Source: JBJXGE01 sp046154185
GTDB lineage: Bacteria > Planctomycetota > UBA8108 > UBA1146 > JAJFFE01
Assembly: GCA_046154185.1 (NCBI GenBank)
Contig: JBJXGE010000086.1
Location: forward strand, 1-24,862
DNA length: 24,862 nucleotides
Direction of reading: 5' to 3'
The notes under the pieces are model-generated. The model was not told the DNA's origin. It did no database searches and saw nothing but the letters and a program-made list of their open reading frames with translations. A program made the position numbers and the translations under genes. This document shows positions 21,565 to 24,862 of this stretch, piece after piece (the stretch's first letter is position 1; every line of letters begins with the position of its first letter).

Positions 21565-24500
21565 ATGAAGTACGGCCGAAGAGACTCAAGTTCTAAGTCG
21601 ACAGTTAAGTGGCTGGTAGTCGCGGGGATCGCGCTCGCCGGTTGCAACGGCAGCGGCACAGCGAATTCGATCTCCGGCGTCAATAACACCACGGGTCCGC
21701 AAATGACGTCGGTACGATACATCGACATCGACGCTGACGGCATCGATGCCGACGACATTGTGGTCATCAGCTTCGACCGCGTCGTCACGATTACGTCGAA
21801 CACGGTGAGCGCGTTCCAGTTCGCGAGCTCACTTGACACGTTCGGCACGGACGCGTTGATGACTCAGTCCGTTCCAAACAGTACGAGCGTGGAAGTAACC
21901 CTCGGCTCCGCGCCGGATTTCTCCATCACCTCGAGCCGCATCAACATTCGGAGTTCGCTCACGCTCAACATTCGCGACACGAGCGGCGTGCCGGCACGCG
22001 TGCTCACGAACAATCTCAGCCTCACTGACTTCTCCGCGATGGCGCCGACGATCATTCGCGCCGTCTATGTCGATAGCGACCTGAGTGGATCCGTGAACGT
22101 GGGCGACGAAGTTCTTTGCGAGTTCAATAAGCCGATCAGCGTGCCACTCGGCGCGACCGTCGCGGACAATTTCGCCCTCAGCGTTACGAGCGACAGTTTT
22201 GGCGCCAGCCCGTCGTTGCGCGCTTTTCGCAATGAGGAACCCAATCGCGGGGCGGTGATTACGCTCGGCGCCGGCGCCGTGCTGACGGTCACCGGGACGT
22301 TCGACTCGACGATTATCAGTGCGGGGAGTCCGTCGAACATCCGTACCGGGCCAGTCGGTACGGTTTCAATTACGGACACGTCGAGCGGCGGCGTGTTGAT
22401 CGCCAATGACATCGATGTCGACCTCGCCCTCAACCCGAGCACGTTGTTTCGCACCGGCGCGGCGGGCAGTTTGTTTCCCGGTAACGTCGATAGCAGCGCG
22501 CCGGATGTCTCGGCGCACGGTTTCTTCCGTTCGGCCGGTGTGAGCCACTACGACGGCACACTTGTGATCGGCGGCAACAGTTTCAGCATCGACGTTCTCT
22601 TCGTCGCGGACACGGACAACAACCGCGTGTTGATATTCGAAGACAAGCCGACTGGCAGCAACGCGGATGCAACAGCCGTCTTGGGGCAGCCGGATCTCTA
22701 CTCGAACTTGCCCAATCAATCCGATGAAACGGATCCAGCGCCAGCCGGCGATACGCTGTGGGGACCGCAGGACGTTCACTTCAGTGCCGCGAGCAATCAG
22801 CTTTTCGTTAGCGACACTCTGAACAATCGCGTGCTGGTCTACAGCGATGTCTTCGACGGCACGACGGGAATGTACAACTTGGCCGACGGTCAGGCGGCGG
22901 ATCTTGTCGTGGGACAAACCGGTTTCTCGGGCGGCGACCCGAATCAAGGCGGATCACTCCCGACGAGTCGCACACTGTCCGCGCCGGGAGGGCTCCACGC
23001 GCGCGGCGGACAATTGGCGGTTGCCGATGCCGGCAATCATCGAGTGCTGATTTGGAGCAGCCTGCCGACGACGAATAATGAGGCGGCAAGTACGGTCCTG
23101 GGTCAGGCGGACTTCATCACCGGAATTGCCAATCGGGGCGGCGCCGTAGCGGCGAACACATTGAACGAGCCGGCCGATGTGTTCCTCGATCCGGGTATGC
23201 GCGTTTTTGGTGTGACGAATGGCGCGATCCTGATTGCCGACACCGGCAACAATCGCGTGCTGCTTTTCAGTAGCGCGTCGCCGACGACCGGCAGCGCGGC
23301 GCAGGTTGCGCTCGGTCAGGGCGCGTTAACGACGGCGACGGCGGGCACCACGCTCGCGACTCTCGACGGACCGACGGGCGTGACGGCGTTAGATGGCGCT
23401 GGCGGCGCGACGACAGGTCGAATCTGGGTGGCGGATCGCAACAATCATCGCGTGATGGCCTACACGTTCAACCCGGACACCGCGAGCGGCTCCGGTACTT
23501 CGGAACCGCAAACCGGGATGGCGGCGGCGGACGCGCTCGGTCAAGCCTTGGATACCGATAGCGGCGAAAACCGTGGCAGCGCCACGGTTACCGCCGCGGC
23601 GAACAGCTATGCGTTCCCGACCCGACTCAACGTGTCAGAAGAATCCGAGAGCAATTTGCTCGTGGCCGACCGCGATAACGATCGAGTGTTGGACTTCAGC
23701 ACGCTGCCGGTGGCCGACGCGACGATACCCGTCATCGTGCACGGGCAATCCTCGTTCACCACCTCGCAGGCGAAGGGGCACCTCCTCAATCACCCGACGG
23801 CAATCGCGACGACTGCGGGCAAGCTGATCGTGACCGATTCCTTGAACCATCGAGTCGTGATCTACAACACGGTTCCCGCGAGCGGTTCGCCAACGCCGGA
23901 CGTCGTGCTCGGACAGGCCAACATCAACGTCACGCTCGCGAACCAGGGCCTCGGTGCGCCTACGGCCGCTACGCTCAATGAGCCAGAAGGCGTCGCCACC
24001 GATGGAACCCGGCTCGTGGTCGCCGACACCGGCAACAATCGCGTGCTGGTTTACTCTGCTATACCGACGACAGACGGCTTCGGGGCGGGCCTCGGAGAAC
24101 TGCAGGCCGTACTCGGTCAGCCGAATGCCACGAGTTCGCTCGCCAATAATGGTGGACTGTCGGCCGCGCGCATGTCGGGGCCGACCGCGGTCGTGATCTC
24201 CGGTGTGCAACTGATCGTGTGTGATCGAGAGAACCATCGCGTGCTGATCTTCGATGATGTGACGGCGGTCGCGACCGGCGATTCCGCCGATATCGTGATC
24301 GGTCAGAACGACTTCGTTTCGAACTCCCCGAATCAAGGCGACGCGGTACGCGCGACGACTCTGAACGAGCCGTCCGGAGTCGCCGTCGTGGGCGGAGTCC
24401 TCTACGTTGCCGACGAGGCGAATAACCGAGTGCTCGGCTACCTAACGGTACCGACTTCGAACGGTCGCCCCGCAAACTTCGCGCTCGGTCAGACTTCGCT

Positions 24501-24810
24501 CACGGCGGCGGTTGCGGGCACGACGAGTCGACTGATGCGCGGTCCGACGGCCATCGGCAGTGACGGCGAATCGTTGGTCGTTGCCGACACCGGCAACCAT
24601 CGCGTGTTGTTCTACGCCGACGTGCCACTTTCGACCGGTGTCGTGGCGACTGCCGCATTAGGACAGCCTTCCACTTCGGTCGGTTTGCCGAATCAAGGTG
24701 GCGACATTCCCAATACGAACAGTTTGAATCACCCGCGCGGGCTGTTCTCGGATGGTCTCGATGTTTGGGTGGCGGATCAAATGAACAGTCGATTGGTCCG
24801 ATTCCGCTAA
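21565..24810 (+). CDS. Large NHL-repeat beta-propeller lipoprotein
   Basis: A 1081-residue predicted lipoprotein. The signal peptide (about 13-26) ends in the strong lipobox LAGC with Cys27. ATG 21565 is chosen because AGGAAGG lies 6 bp upstream and the signal peptide then starts correctly; ATG 21487 and TTG 21454 are in-frame alternatives. Residues about 45-155 and 160-270 are two related Ig-like domains. Each opens with an Asp-rich loop (DIDADGIDADD and DSDLSGSVNVGD) that could bind calcium. From about 340 to 1080 there are twelve NHL motifs of the form (V/I)AD-x2-N-x-R-(V/L). Many are followed about 20 residues later by VLGQ and NQGG, giving blades of about 60 residues. They could form one or two propellers for protein or glycan binding at the cell surface. 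The function is not known. Confidence 0.88.
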   Translation: MKYGRRDSSSKSTVKWLVVAGIALAGCNGSGTANSISGVNNTTGPQMTSVRYIDIDADGIDADDIVVISFDRVVTITSNTVSAFQFASSLDTFGTDALMTQSVPNSTSVEVTLGSAPDFSITSSRINIRSSLTLNIRDTSGVPARVLTNNLSLTDFSAMAPTIIRAVYVDSDLSGSVNVGDEVLCEFNKPISVPLGATVADNFALSVTSDSFGASPSLRAFRNEEPNRGAVITLGAGAVLTVTGTFDSTIISAGSPSNIRTGPVGTVSITDTSSGGVLIANDIDVDLALNPSTLFRTGAAGSLFPGNVDSSAPDVSAHGFFRSAGVSHYDGTLVIGGNSFSIDVLFVADTDNNRVLIFEDKPTGSNADATAVLGQPDLYSNLPNQSDETDPAPAGDTLWGPQDVHFSAASNQLFVSDTLNNRVLVYSDVFDGTTGMYNLADGQAADLVVGQTGFSGGDPNQGGSLPTSRTLSAPGGLHARGGQLAVADAGNHRVLIWSSLPTTNNEAASTVLGQADFITGIANRGGAVAANTLNEPADVFLDPGMRVFGVTNGAILIADTGNNRVLLFSSASPTTGSAAQVALGQGALTTATAGTTLATLDGPTGVTALDGAGGATTGRIWVADRNNHRVMAYTFNPDTASGSGTSEPQTGMAAADALGQALDTDSGENRGSATVTAAANSYAFPTRLNVSEESESNLLVADRDNDRVLDFSTLPVADATIPVIVHGQSSFTTSQAKGHLLNHPTAIATTAGKLIVTDSLNHRVVIYNTVPASGSPTPDVVLGQANINVTLANQGLGAPTAATLNEPEGVATDGTRLVVADTGNNRVLVYSAIPTTDGFGAGLGELQAVLGQPNATSSLANNGGLSAARMSGPTAVVISGVQLIVCDRENHRVLIFDDVTAVATGDSADIVIGQNDFVSNSPNQGDAVRATTLNEPSGVAVVGGVLYVADEANNRVLGYLTVPTSNGRPANFALGQTSLTAAVAGTTSRLMRGPTAIGSDGESLVVADTGNHRVLFYADVPLSTGVVATAALGQPSTSVGLPNQGGDIPNTNSLNHPRGLFSDGLDVWVADQMNSRLVRFR

Positions 24811-24862
24811 TAAGCAACAGCCCAACTGTGTTCGCGTTCGGCGCGCGTGCGGACCCGATGGT

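Noticed and set aside
22590..24807. Regularly spaced near-identical DNA segments that could suggest a CRISPR array
   Set aside because: They encode in-frame NHL motifs with about 180-bp spacing inside one open frame.

Overview
GC-rich bacterial DNA (about 60% G+C by eye), densely coded, with every convincing gene on the + strand. The S9 N-terminus (NGFWWGTGRRKTA), a PilM-centred cluster with large TPR-bearing secretins, and a long NHL-repeat lipoprotein suggest a diderm of the Planctomycetes-Verrucomicrobia-Chlamydiae group, most likely a planctomycete-like lineage. This placement is from memory of family features and has not been tested by a search. No tRNA, rRNA, insertion sequence, phage gene or CRISPR array was seen.

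Region 1 (1-6609) is housekeeping and metabolism. It holds coaD, a RidA-type deaminase, two peptide-type ABC ATPases overlapping by ATGA, a DegT/DnrJ/EryC1/StrS-type PLP aminotransferase, then mtaB overlapping a family 4 uracil-DNA glycosylase by GTGA.

Region 2 (6610-17075) is the most distinctive part. A near-consensus sigma70 promoter is followed by about 700 nt of non-coding, partly structured sequence. Then come five genes for what looks like a type IV pilus or type II secretion style envelope complex: a natural PilM-PilN fusion, a PilO-like bitopic protein, a bitopic protein with a fibronectin III-like domain and proline-rich tail, and two tandem full-length-paralogous secretins with N-terminal TPR/coiled-coil regions. 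The first secretin has an ordinary signal peptide and the second a lipoprotein-type one. The block ends at a strong intrinsic terminator. The window contains no pilin, motor ATPase, PilC-type platform protein or prepilin peptidase. In composition it resembles the Amuc_1098-1102 region of Akkermansia (recalled, not checked).

Region 3 (17088-20504) has a HAD phosphatase overlapping a TPR lipoprotein candidate, then the ribosomal operon rplM-rpsI. The rplM promoter overlaps the stop codon of the TPR gene, and a perfect intrinsic terminator follows rpsI.

Region 4 (20505-24862) has about 500 bp without a convincing gene, a single-domain STAS (anti-anti-sigma type) protein, and a 1081-residue lipoprotein with two N-terminal Ig-like repeats and twelve NHL motifs.
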